From the NCBI GenBank assembly GCA_016185425.1, contig JACPNQ010000015.1, positions 186,001-250,000 on the forward strand: a stretch of 64,000 nt of DNA, written 5' to 3'. The notes under the pieces were generated by a model that did not search any database, was not told where the DNA came from, and saw only the letters and a list, made by a program, of their open reading frames with translations. The first letter of the stretch is position 1. Each line of letters starts with the position of its first letter. Made by a program: the position numbers and the translations under genes. The DNA comes from Acidobacteriota bacterium. GTDB taxonomy: Bacteria; Acidobacteriota; Terriglobia; Bryobacterales; Bryobacteraceae. Shown here piece by piece: positions 41,578 through 50,676 of this stretch.

Positions 41578-44500
41578 GTGCAGAAGCTAGCGGAAATCTG
41601 TGTCGCGCGGCCGGTCTTTGCCGTCATGCTGATCATGGCGCTGGTCGTCATTGGAGCGGTCTCCTATTCCAAGCTCGGTGTAGACCGCTTTCCCGACGTC
41701 GACCTGCCGATCGTCTCCGTGCGCACCGTACTGCCGGGCGCCTCGCCGGAAGAGATGGAAAGTGCGGTGACGCGCTGGGTGGAAGACTCGGTGGCGACAG
41801 TCGAAGGAATCGACAACATACGGTCAACATCGACGGAGTCGCTGTCCGTCGTAACAATCACCTTTAACCTGAACCGCAACATAGATGTGGCGGCCCAGGA
41901 CATCCGCGATGCAATTGCGTCGATCATCGCGCAATTGCCGCGCGACGCCAAACCGCCGCTCATTAAGAAGTTGGACTCTGACGCGTCGCCCATCATGACG
42001 CTGGTTCTATACGGCGAAAAGACGGGGCGCGAGTTGTACGAGATCGGTGAACGCGGCATCAAGGATTCCATCGAATCGGTTGGTGGCGTCGGTCAGGTTC
42101 AGGTAATCGGTGGGCAAAAGCGAGCCGTGAACATCTGGGTCGACGCCGACCGGCTAGCCGCCTACCGCATTCCAATTCTCAGGGTGCGGGACGCGGTGGT
42201 CCGCCAGAACTCCGATATTCCCGGAGGCCGCGTTGATGAGGGTACGCGCGAGCTCGTACTGCGGACACTGGGGCGCTTCCCCGATCCGAAAGAGTTCAAC
42301 GATCTCGTCGTCGCGACCATCAACAACACCCCGGTTCGCATTCGCGATATCGGCTACGCAGAGGACGGCCATAAGGAGCAGCGAACGACGGCCCGTTACG
42401 ATGGGCGGCCGGCGGTGGCGCTGGAAGTCCGGCGGCAGTCCGGGGCGAACACGATTGAAGTGGTCAATGGCGTCAAGGCGCGGCTGGTGCGTGTCCGCGA
42501 GCTGTTGCCGCAAGGTGTGCAGTTAGGTGTGGTGCAGGATCAGTCGCGCTACATCGAGGCGGCGTTCCACGAAGTGCAGTTGCACTTGATCCTCGGATCG
42601 ATCCTCGCCTCGCTGGTGGTGCTGTTATTCATGCGCGACTGGCGCGCGACGCTGATCGGCGCCGTGGCGATTCCGGCGTCAATCATTGCGACGTTCGGCG
42701 CAATGCGAGCCCTGAACTTCACGCTGAACAACATCACGATGCTGGCGCTGGTGTTGATGGTTGGTGTCGTGATCGATGACGCGATCGTGGTACTGGAAAA
42801 CATCTTCCGGTTCATTGAGGAGAAGAAAATGGAGCCGCGGCAGGCGGCGATTTTGGCGACGCGCGACATTGGCCTGGCTGTCATGGCGACGACCTTCAGC
42901 CTGATCGTCGTGTTCCTGCCCGTATCGTTCATGTCGTCGATATCGGGCCGGTTCCTCTATTCGTTCGGCGTGACGGCGACGGTGGCAATTCTGGTGTCCC
43001 TGCTGGTGAGTTTCAGTCTGACTCCTATGATGTGCTCCAGGCTGCTGCGAACCGGAGACAACACACACAGGGAATCGCGCGAGGGGTTATACGAGTGGAT
43101 CGAACGCGGGTACATGCGAATGCTCGGCTGGTCGATGCGGCACCGGCTGCTGATCGCCGGGCTGGGCATTGCGACCATGGCTTCGACAGTCCCACTGTTC
43201 CGGATGGTGCGGCAGGAGTACTTGCCCACCAATGTCGATGAGAGCGAATTCGAGATGAGCATCAACGGGCCGGAAGGGACCAGCCTGTCCTCCATGGAAG
43301 CCGTGCTCGACCGCATTTCGAATGAACTGCACGGCATGCCGGGAATCAAACACATGGTGTCGCTGGTGGGCACGGGATATCTGCAGGCGGTGAACAACGC
43401 CCGTGTCTACATCCGCCTGGAGGATGTGGAGAACCGCGTGTTCTCGCTCTCCCGGCTTTGGAAAAAAACGCTCGAAGGAAGGCCGATGGACGCCTTCCGC
43501 GACGTGTACTCGCAGCGCGATGTGATGCAGGCCGTACGCACGAAGATGAAGCAGTTCGGCGATCTTCGCAGCCGCGTCGGCAACGTGCAGTCGCTGAACC
43601 AGGGCTCCGCGCCTTACGATATCGACTTCGCCATTCGCGGGCCGGAACTCGCGTCGCTTCACCGGTACAGCGAGGACCTGCGAACCAAGGCGCTCCAGAT
43701 TCCGGGCCTGGTCGATATCGACACGACACTCCGCGTGAACAAGCCGGAGCTCCGTGTCTTCATCGACCGTGAACGCGCTGCCGATCTGGGTGTCGATGCG
43801 GCCGATATTGCGAGCTCGCTGCGGCTGATGGTCGGCGGCGACGATGAGGTATCGCGCTATCGCGACGACAAGGTCGCCGAAGAGTACGACGTGGAGGTAC
43901 GGCTGAAGGACACCGACCGCAACTCGACGGCAACCGTCTCGAAGCTCTACGTTCCCGCCACCGGAAACCGGCTGGTGCGGCTGGATAATGTTGTGCAACT
44001 GCGGGAGGCGATGTCGGCCTATCGCATCGAAGGGCTGGACCGCCAGCGGCAGGTGGGCATTCGCGCGAACATCACGCCGGGATATGGCCTCGGCGACCGG
44101 TTGCCAAAGATGTTCGAAGCCGCCGAAGAGATGCACATGCCAGCGGCGTACAGTACCACAGTCATCGGACGCGGCCGTGAGTTCGAACGCACGCTAACCG
44201 AGTTTCTGCTGGCGTTTGCGCTGTCCGTCGTGTTCATGTATATGATCCTCGCGTCGCAGTTCGAGAGTCTCTTGCATCCGGTGACGATTCTGCTTTCGCT
44301 GCCGTTGGCCGTGCCGTTCGGGTTCTTGTCTCTGTGGTTTTTCAACGAAACGCTGAACCTGTATTCGGCGTTAGGAATTCTGGTCCTGTTCGGCGTCGTG
44401 AAGAAGAATTCGATTCTACAGATCGACCATACAAACAACCTGCGGCGCGAAGGGCTGCCGCGATTCGAAGCGATCATGCGAGCGAACAGGGACCGGTTGC

Positions 44501-44733
44501 GGCCGATTCTGATGACGACGGTTACGCTCGTGGCCGGCATGATGCCGCTCGCCCTGGGCACGGGCCCTGGCGCGGAGGAGCGGCGCTCGATTGCGATCAT
44601 CGTGATCGGCGGGCAGTCGCTCTCGCTGCTGCTGACATTGATTTTGACACCGATCGCCTACTCGCTCTTCGACGACCTGGGCGAGCGCCTAAGCCAGAAG
44701 CGGGCGGACCACGTTCCCGTGCACGTCCGTTAG
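41578..44733 (+). CDS. RND-family efflux transporter, inner-membrane subunit
   Basis: 1051 residues, starting at a GTG adjacent to the stop codon of the adaptor gene. The N-terminus MQKLAEICVARPVFAVMLIMALVVIGAVSYSKLGVDRFPDVDLP is typical of HAE-type RND pumps. The proton-relay aspartates are in TM4 (VGVVIDDAIVVLENIF, about 400-401), and the second half repeats the motif set (LLAFALSVVFMYMILASQFES, GVVKKNSILQIDHTN). It pumps drugs, detergents or plant compounds using the proton gradient; the substrate cannot be inferred. The 3' end overlaps the convergent DUF1501 gene by 45 bp. Confidence 0.94.
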   Translation: MQKLAEICVARPVFAVMLIMALVVIGAVSYSKLGVDRFPDVDLPIVSVRTVLPGASPEEMESAVTRWVEDSVATVEGIDNIRSTSTESLSVVTITFNLNRNIDVAAQDIRDAIASIIAQLPRDAKPPLIKKLDSDASPIMTLVLYGEKTGRELYEIGERGIKDSIESVGGVGQVQVIGGQKRAVNIWVDADRLAAYRIPILRVRDAVVRQNSDIPGGRVDEGTRELVLRTLGRFPDPKEFNDLVVATINNTPVRIRDIGYAEDGHKEQRTTARYDGRPAVALEVRRQSGANTIEVVNGVKARLVRVRELLPQGVQLGVVQDQSRYIEAAFHEVQLHLILGSILASLVVLLFMRDWRATLIGAVAIPASIIATFGAMRALNFTLNNITMLALVLMVGVVIDDAIVVLENIFRFIEEKKMEPRQAAILATRDIGLAVMATTFSLIVVFLPVSFMSSISGRFLYSFGVTATVAILVSLLVSFSLTPMMCSRLLRTGDNTHRESREGLYEWIERGYMRMLGWSMRHRLLIAGLGIATMASTVPLFRMVRQEYLPTNVDESEFEMSINGPEGTSLSSMEAVLDRISNELHGMPGIKHMVSLVGTGYLQAVNNARVYIRLEDVENRVFSLSRLWKKTLEGRPMDAFRDVYSQRDVMQAVRTKMKQFGDLRSRVGNVQSLNQGSAPYDIDFAIRGPELASLHRYSEDLRTKALQIPGLVDIDTTLRVNKPELRVFIDRERAADLGVDAADIASSLRLMVGGDDEVSRYRDDKVAEEYDVEVRLKDTDRNSTATVSKLYVPATGNRLVRLDNVVQLREAMSAYRIEGLDRQRQVGIRANITPGYGLGDRLPKMFEAAEEMHMPAAYSTTVIGRGREFERTLTEFLLAFALSVVFMYMILASQFESLLHPVTILLSLPLAVPFGFLSLWFFNETLNLYSALGILVLFGVVKKNSILQIDHTNNLRREGLPRFEAIMRANRDRLRPILMTTVTLVAGMMPLALGTGPGAEERRSIAIIVIGGQSLSLLLTLILTPIAYSLFDDLGERLSQKRADHVPVHVR

Positions 44734-46134
44734 CCGGAACCAGCGCCCCTGGAACTTGTACGTGAGCTTCGTGTGGTCAACGCCCAGGCAGTGGAGCAGC
44801 GTCGCCTGGATATCGTGAATGTGAACGGGGTCGCTGACGATGTTGTAGCTATAGTCGTCCGTCTCGCCCAACTGGAAGCCGCGCTTCACGCCGCCGCCGG
44901 CCATCCACATGCAGAAGTTGCGCGGATGATGATCGCGGCCATAATCGGTTTCGGTAAGCCGTCCCTGGCAGTAGACGGTACGGCCGAACTCTCCGCCCCA
45001 GACGACGAGCGTGTCATCGAGCATGCCGCGCTGCTTCAGATCCAGCACCAGAGCGGCCGCGCCCTGGTCGCTGGCCTTGCATTGCAGGGCTAGGTCGCGA
45101 GGCAGGTTGTTATGTTGGTCCCAGCCCTTGTGATAGAGCTGCACGAACCGCACGCCGCGCTCAACGAGACGGCGGGCGAGCAGACAGTTGGCGGCGTAAG
45201 TACCCGGCTTGCGCGCATCTTCGCCGTAGAGCGCAAAGGTGCTGGCCGGTTCTTTCGAGAGGTCTGTCAGCTCCGGCACGGAGGCTTGCATCTTGTACGC
45301 CATCTCATACTGCTGGATGCGCGTATCGATTTCCGGATCGTGGTACGCCTCTTCCCGCATCTTGTTTAGCGCCTGTAGCGCGTCCAGCATTTCGCGGCGG
45401 CCCTCGCGTTCAATGCCCGCGGGGTCGGCGAGGTAGAGCACGGGGTCCTTGCCGCTGCGAAGGCGAACGCCTTGATACCGGGATGGCAGAAAGCCTGCGC
45501 CCCAAAGGCGGGAGAAGAGCGGCTGATCCGCGTTGACCGAATTTTGCTGAGAAAGGAGAACAACAAACGCAGGAAGCTCTTGCGTCTCACTGCCGAGCCC
45601 ATACGATACCCACGACCCAATGCTCGGACGGCCGGGCTGCTGCGAACCGCTCTGGATGAAAGTAATGGCGGGGTCGTGATTGATCGCGTCCGTGTGGACG
45701 GATTTGATGACGCAGATTTCATCGGCAATTTTCTTGTGATGCGGGATGAGCTCGCTCATCCAGATGCCGGCCTTGCCGGCCTGTTCAAACTTGAAAATCG
45801 AAGAGGCGCAGGGAAAGGAGGCCTGGCCCGATGTCATGCCCGTGATGCGCTGCCCCATGCGGATAGAGCCCGGTAATTCACTGCCGTGAAACTTCTTTAG
45901 CTGGGGCTTGTAATCGAAGAGGTCGAGTTGCGATGGACCTCCGGATTGATGCAGCCAGATGACGCGCTTGGCTTTTGCGGCATAATGCGGAACGCCCGGC
46001 AAGCCGCCGGTTGGAACTGCCGCGGCGTCGCCATTGAGGAGCCCCGCCAGGGCGGCGGCGCTGAGTCCTTTGGCGCCGCGCCCGAAGAACTGGCGGCGAG
46101 TCTCAAGCAATTGCACTTCCCGTTTCCAGTTCAT
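44689..46134 (-). CDS. DUF1501 family Tat-exported protein
   Basis: 481 residues from the ATG at 46134. The N-terminus MNWKREVQLLETRRQFFGRGAKGLSAAALAGLL carries a twin-arginine signal (RR at 13-14). The rest matches DUF1501: KRVIWLHQSGGPSQLDLFDYKPQL, SIGSWVSYGLGSETQELPAFVVLL, NCLLARRLVERGVRFVQLYHKGWDQHN, DTLVVWGGEFGRTVYCQGRLTETDYGRDHHPRNFCMWMAGGGVKRG. The fold is alkaline-phosphatase/sulfatase-like but the catalytic residues are replaced and the activity is unknown. It always travels with PSCyt/DUF1549/DUF1553 proteins, here immediately upstream (4 bp gap), which makes a co-exported module. Confidence 0.93.
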   Translation of the reverse strand: MNWKREVQLLETRRQFFGRGAKGLSAAALAGLLNGDAAAVPTGGLPGVPHYAAKAKRVIWLHQSGGPSQLDLFDYKPQLKKFHGSELPGSIRMGQRITGMTSGQASFPCASSIFKFEQAGKAGIWMSELIPHHKKIADEICVIKSVHTDAINHDPAITFIQSGSQQPGRPSIGSWVSYGLGSETQELPAFVVLLSQQNSVNADQPLFSRLWGAGFLPSRYQGVRLRSGKDPVLYLADPAGIEREGRREMLDALQALNKMREEAYHDPEIDTRIQQYEMAYKMQASVPELTDLSKEPASTFALYGEDARKPGTYAANCLLARRLVERGVRFVQLYHKGWDQHNNLPRDLALQCKASDQGAAALVLDLKQRGMLDDTLVVWGGEFGRTVYCQGRLTETDYGRDHHPRNFCMWMAGGGVKRGFQLGETDDYSYNIVSDPVHIHDIQATLLHCLGVDHTKLTYKFQGRWFRLTDVHGNVVRPLLA

Positions 46135-46138
46135 CGAT

Positions 46139-49100
46139 TTACTCCTTGGTGATGGCTTCGTCCATGTTGAGAAGGACGGTGGCGACGTTGGTCCATGCGG
46201 CAAGTGCGGCTGGCGCGAGTTTCTCGTCGACCGGCGCACGGCCAATCGCGAGCAGTGCTTCAGCGGATTTCGCATCGCGCATATAGCGGGCGAGTTGCTT
46301 GGCGGCAAGTTCGCCGAGCACCTTCGATTCTTTCGCGTCCGGCGTGCGTCCGGTCACCTTACGGAAGGCCAGTGTGAGCCGCTTGCTATTGTCGGCTCCC
46401 GCTTCGCGGAGAACACTCTGCGCGAGAACGCGAGACGCTTCCACAAAGGCCGGATCGTTCATCAACACAAGAGCCTGCAGCGGTGTGTTGGTGACAGAGC
46501 GGCGCGCAACGCACTTCTCGCGGTCCGGCGCATCGAACGTCGACAGCGACGCAGGCGGCGCGGTACGCTTCCAGAACCAGTACATGCCCCGGCGATAGAG
46601 ATCCTCGCCCTGGCTTTCCTTGTAGATCTGCGCGGAGAAGATCTCGCCCCTGGAGATCTCTTCCCAGATGCCCGGCGGCTGGTAGGGATAGGTGCTCTGT
46701 CCACCGATTTTGCCGTTGAGCAGGCCGCTGACGGCGAGGGCGTTGTCGCGCACGAGTTCGGCGGAGAGGCGGAAGCGCGACATACGCGCGAGCAACCGGT
46801 TCTCAGGGTCGCGCTCGATGAGCGCTGGCGTTGCCTTCGATGACTGGCGGTACGTGGCGGACGTGACAATCAGACGCTGCATCGCCTTCACGTCCCAGCC
46901 GGTACGCTGGAATTCGGTCGCGAGCCAATCGAGCAATTCGGGGTGGCTTGGCGGATCGCCCTGCGTGCCGAAGTTCTCGCTGGACTTAACGAGGCCGATC
47001 CCAAAGTAGTTCTGCCAGTAGCGATTCACGGCCACACGAGCGGTAAGCGGATGCTGCGGATCGACAAGCCAGCGCGCAAGTGCAAGGCGGTCCGGCTTGG
47101 TGCTCGCCGCGAGCGGCGGCAGGACAGCGGGTACGTTCGGACTGACCTTCTCGCCATGGTTGCGATAATCGCCGCGGCCAAGGACAAAGGTGTCGCGCGG
47201 CTTATCCATCTCGAACATGACCATCGTGTTCGGGATGGCATCGTCGAGGATGGCTTTCTGCTCGCGGAGTTGACGCAGGTCGGTCCAGGCAGCCTGTGTC
47301 TCCGCGGGCGCGATGGAACCGAGATAGTGCTCGCGGAGACGCTGCGTAAGCTCCTTCGGGCGCTGCTTCACGGGCACGGTCAGCATGTGCGGCAAGCGGT
47401 GATCGACGGCGAGATGTTTGATCTCGCTCTCGCCCAGTACGCGGCGGTAGAGGCGCAGATCGGCGATACGGCCGCGGAAACCGTTGCGGGTCTCGGTGTC
47501 AGTCTCCCGCCCGATAGCAAATACGCCGGGTTCACTCCCTTTCACGCTGCTATCGGCTTCCCGCACAACAGGGACAGCCTGGCCGTTGATGCGAATCGTT
47601 ATGCCGCCGGCTTGCGAGTGGAGAATGGCAACGTGGTACTGCTCGGTTTGGACAAGGCGGTCTCGCGTGCGGAGGTGCTGGCCGGGGATCTCGACGTGCA
47701 GATGAGCACCGCGGCGAAGGTGCGGCAGCGGCTCGGAGGCATCCCACCAAACGCTGAGCTTTCCGGGTTGCTCGAAGATCGTTTGCGGCTCATGGTGGCC
47801 TTGTACCAACCATGCCGCCACAGTGTATTCGCCGCCAAGATCCACCTTGCCGAGCGAGACGTGAGAAGGCGTATTGAATAGTGTCGCCTTGCCTACGCTC
47901 GTAAGAATGGTTCCCGGTTCGCCGCGCAACGTCTGGCCATGGCGGTAGTTACCGGAGTGGTCGGCGACAGTGCCGTCCATCTCGTATTGCGCGATGAGCC
48001 CTTCGCGAAGGCCGGCTGGCGCAGTGTAGTCAAGCAGCGCCAGACGCTGCTTCTCCCACTGCTCCTGCGCAGGCTTGATCTTGTCTTCGGCGAGTTCGGC
48101 CTCACGCGCCTTAATCTTCGCCGATAACTCGTCGACACGCTTCTGCTGTTCACCGCTCGGGAGGCGAAGGAAAGGATCGGCATTGCCATCGCGGCCATCT
48201 AGCCCTTTCTCCTTCACGCCGTTGAAGAAGGCAAACATCCGGTAGTAATCCTTTTGTTTGATGGGATCGTACTTGTGATCGTGGCAGCGCGCGCACGCCA
48301 TCGTCATCGCCATCCAAACTGTGGATGTAGTCTCGGCGCGGTCGGCAACATATTCGACCAGGTATTCTTCCGGGATCGCGCCGCCCTCGTAGTTGATCAT
48401 GTGATTGCGGTTGAACCCGCTGGCGATTTTCTGATCGAGCGTGGCGTTGGGCAGCAGGTCGCCCGCAAGCTGCTCGACGGTGAAGCGATCGAAAGGCATG
48501 TTGCTGTTGAACGCGCGGATGACCCAATCGCGCCAGGGCCACATGTCGCGGTGGGAGTCGATGTGGAATCCGTGTGTATCGGCATAGCGGGCAAGATCGA
48601 GCCACGGCATCGCCATTCGCTCCCCGTAGTGCGGAGAGGCGAGAAGGCGATCGACCTGCTTTTCATATGCCATCGGCGACTTGTCCTTCAGGAAGGCATC
48701 GATTTCGGGAAGCGCCGGCGGGAGGCCGGTAAGATCGAAACTAAGGCGGCGAAGAAGCGTAACTCGATCGGCTTCCGCGCTGGGAGCGAGATTTTCCTGC
48801 TCAAGACGAGCGAGAACGAAGCTGTCGATCGGGTTGCGGATCCACTTGGGCGTCTTCGTCACGGGCGGCTCCGGACGAACGGGCTTTTCATAAGCCCAGT
48901 GCATCTTCCAATCGGCTCCCGAGGAGATCCACTTCTGGATAAGCCCGATTTGCTGCGCCGTTAGTGTGCGGCTCGCGGAGGGCGGGGGCATCCGGCGTTT
49001 AGGGTCGGTGTGCGCGATGCGAAGGTAGATGCGGCTGGTCTCTGGCTTGCCTGGCGTCAGCGCGGCGAGCGCGCCTTCCTTGGTGTCAAGGCGGACGCCG

Positions 49101-49255
49101 GCCATGCGCTTCGACTCGTCCGGGCCGTGGCAGGTGAAGCAGTTGTCGGAAAGGATAGGCCGGATGTCGCGATTGAAGTCGATGCCCTTCGGATCGGCCG
49201 CGTGAAGAACAGACAGGCCAGCGAGGGGCAACACGAGATGCAAGCGTGGAAGCAC
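46139..49255 (-). CDS. PSCyt1-DUF1549-LamG-DUF1553 multidomain cytochrome protein
   Basis: 1038 residues with a signal peptide (MLPRLHLVLPLAGLSVLHAA). Domains in order are a planctomycete-type cytochrome c at about 25-105 with haem site CFTCH (39-43); DUF1549 at about 125-330 (FVLARLEQENLAPSAEADRVTLLRRLSFDLTGLPPALPEI); a LamG-like jelly roll at about 415-620 (GLIAQYEMDGTVADHSGNYRHG); and DUF1553 at about 715-1000 (DRLALARWLVDPQHPLTARVAVNRYWQNYFGIGLV). Such proteins are thought to be cell-surface or periplasmic redox/carbohydrate-binding proteins linked to polymer use. The LamG module between the two DUF domains is a recurring but not universal variant. It is followed by a DUF1501 gene. Confidence 0.94.
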   Translation of the reverse strand: MLPRLHLVLPLAGLSVLHAADPKGIDFNRDIRPILSDNCFTCHGPDESKRMAGVRLDTKEGALAALTPGKPETSRIYLRIAHTDPKRRMPPPSASRTLTAQQIGLIQKWISSGADWKMHWAYEKPVRPEPPVTKTPKWIRNPIDSFVLARLEQENLAPSAEADRVTLLRRLSFDLTGLPPALPEIDAFLKDKSPMAYEKQVDRLLASPHYGERMAMPWLDLARYADTHGFHIDSHRDMWPWRDWVIRAFNSNMPFDRFTVEQLAGDLLPNATLDQKIASGFNRNHMINYEGGAIPEEYLVEYVADRAETTSTVWMAMTMACARCHDHKYDPIKQKDYYRMFAFFNGVKEKGLDGRDGNADPFLRLPSGEQQKRVDELSAKIKAREAELAEDKIKPAQEQWEKQRLALLDYTAPAGLREGLIAQYEMDGTVADHSGNYRHGQTLRGEPGTILTSVGKATLFNTPSHVSLGKVDLGGEYTVAAWLVQGHHEPQTIFEQPGKLSVWWDASEPLPHLRRGAHLHVEIPGQHLRTRDRLVQTEQYHVAILHSQAGGITIRINGQAVPVVREADSSVKGSEPGVFAIGRETDTETRNGFRGRIADLRLYRRVLGESEIKHLAVDHRLPHMLTVPVKQRPKELTQRLREHYLGSIAPAETQAAWTDLRQLREQKAILDDAIPNTMVMFEMDKPRDTFVLGRGDYRNHGEKVSPNVPAVLPPLAASTKPDRLALARWLVDPQHPLTARVAVNRYWQNYFGIGLVKSSENFGTQGDPPSHPELLDWLATEFQRTGWDVKAMQRLIVTSATYRQSSKATPALIERDPENRLLARMSRFRLSAELVRDNALAVSGLLNGKIGGQSTYPYQPPGIWEEISRGEIFSAQIYKESQGEDLYRRGMYWFWKRTAPPASLSTFDAPDREKCVARRSVTNTPLQALVLMNDPAFVEASRVLAQSVLREAGADNSKRLTLAFRKVTGRTPDAKESKVLGELAAKQLARYMRDAKSAEALLAIGRAPVDEKLAPAALAAWTNVATVLLNMDEAITKE

Positions 49256-49293
49256 GTCCCTATTTCATCAAAACTGGCTGATAAAATCCGGGG

Positions 49294-50676
49294 GTGCTTT
49301 TCCTTTTTGCGTTTGTTGTGGCCGACTTGCATGTTGGCGAGGCGCGAACAGTGACCCTGCCTGGCGGCCTGGCGATTCCTGTCCAGTTGACCTCGGTGAA
49401 CGAATTGCGCGACGCGGCGCAACAGGCTGTGCGGGAAGCGCGTGTCAGTCTCGTGGTGGATGGCAAGAAGATCGAATTGCGCTGCGGGAATTACGAGTTA
49501 CCGCGGGCGGTGGGCCGAGTGCAGGTGGACTGTCCTGTGACCGCCGGATACATGAAAAACAGCACGGAAGATCACTGGGGCCTGCGCGCCGCGGCGAGGA
49601 TCCGTTTGTGGCCGGCGGGGGCGCCGTGGATGCCGCCGGGCGAAATGGGCTACCCCTTGAAGCAGCGCTGGTTCCTGACGCATACCCAAATGTCCAATGA
49701 ACCAACCTACGCCGACGGCGGAGAGCAGAGGTCGCGCAAGAAAGTCTACTATCACAGCGGGCTCGATCTGGGCGGGACGGAAGCGATGGCCCAGGTGGTG
49801 GCAGCGACGGATGGAGTGGTCGTGTCGCTTGGCAAGGAAGTGCTGCCGGAACACAAATCCGGCACGCCCGTGGCGCCGCGCTACGACGTGATTTACCTGC
49901 GTGACTCGCGCGGCTGGTATTACCGCTACAGCCATCTCTACTCGTTCGATCCTTCGATCGAGCTCGGGGCCAATGTGCGGAAAGGGGATGCACTGGGCTT
50001 GCTTGGGAAGGAGGGCGGCAGCGGTGGCTGGTCGCATTTGCACTTCGAGATAAAGAACCGGCAGCCTTCGGGCGAATGGGGCACAGAAGAAGGGTTTGCC
50101 TTTCTGTGGGAGGCGTATCTGCGAGACTTCAAGCCCGACGTGATGGCGATGGCGCGCCCGCATCGCTATGCGAAAGTTGGCGAGGAGGTCACTCTGGATG
50201 CGGGACGTTCCTGGGTGCGAGAGGGAGCGCCGTCGCTCCGATGGCGGCTCTCCGACGGACGCACCGTGACGACGCCGAAGGTATCTGTTCGATACGCAAA
50301 ACCAGGGACCTACAGCGAAGTCCTCGAAGTGAAGGATGCACGCGGCCGCGCAGGCTACGACTTCGCCACCGTCAATGTGTACGGCGACACCGATCCGATA
50401 ACCATCAACGCCTCCTACTTCCCATCGCTCGATGTGAAGGCGGGGCAGACGATCACCTTCAAGGTGCGCACATTCGGACTAACAAGCGGCGAAGAGACGT
50501 GGGACTTCGGCGATGGCTCGCCCCGCCGGTCCACACAATCCGACGGCAACGCGGTGAAACTCGCCAAGGACGGCTACGCGGTGATCACTCACAAATACGA
50601 GAAACCAGGCGACTACATCGTCACGGTGAAAAACCGCGCCGCCGCGACGACTCATCTCTGGGTGCCGGTGAAATAA
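49294..50676 (+). CDS. M23-family metallopeptidase with C-terminal PKD-like domain
   Basis: 460 residues starting at a GTG (49294). A hydrophobic leader (MLFLFAFVVADLHVGEA) is followed by an N-terminal region and a LytM/M23 peptidase domain at about 145-290 with zinc residues H154 and D158 in HSGLD and H250 in HLHFE, as in lysostaphin-type endopeptidases that cut peptidoglycan cross-bridges. The C-terminal part holds two beta-sandwich domains; one is PKD-like (about 380-455, EETWDFGDGSPRRSTQSDGNAVKLAKDGYAVITHKYEKPGDYIVTV). Such PKD modules usually bind sugars or proteins at the cell surface. It is divergent from the PSCyt gene with 38 bp between them. Confidence 0.9.
   Translation: MLFLFAFVVADLHVGEARTVTLPGGLAIPVQLTSVNELRDAAQQAVREARVSLVVDGKKIELRCGNYELPRAVGRVQVDCPVTAGYMKNSTEDHWGLRAAARIRLWPAGAPWMPPGEMGYPLKQRWFLTHTQMSNEPTYADGGEQRSRKKVYYHSGLDLGGTEAMAQVVAATDGVVVSLGKEVLPEHKSGTPVAPRYDVIYLRDSRGWYYRYSHLYSFDPSIELGANVRKGDALGLLGKEGGSGGWSHLHFEIKNRQPSGEWGTEEGFAFLWEAYLRDFKPDVMAMARPHRYAKVGEEVTLDAGRSWVREGAPSLRWRLSDGRTVTTPKVSVRYAKPGTYSEVLEVKDARGRAGYDFATVNVYGDTDPITINASYFPSLDVKAGQTITFKVRTFGLTSGEETWDFGDGSPRRSTQSDGNAVKLAKDGYAVITHKYEKPGDYIVTVKNRAAATTHLWVPVK

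Noticed and set aside
43087-44136. 349-codon minus-strand frame opposite the RND pump
   Set aside because: Antisense shadow of a gene with complete RND motifs.
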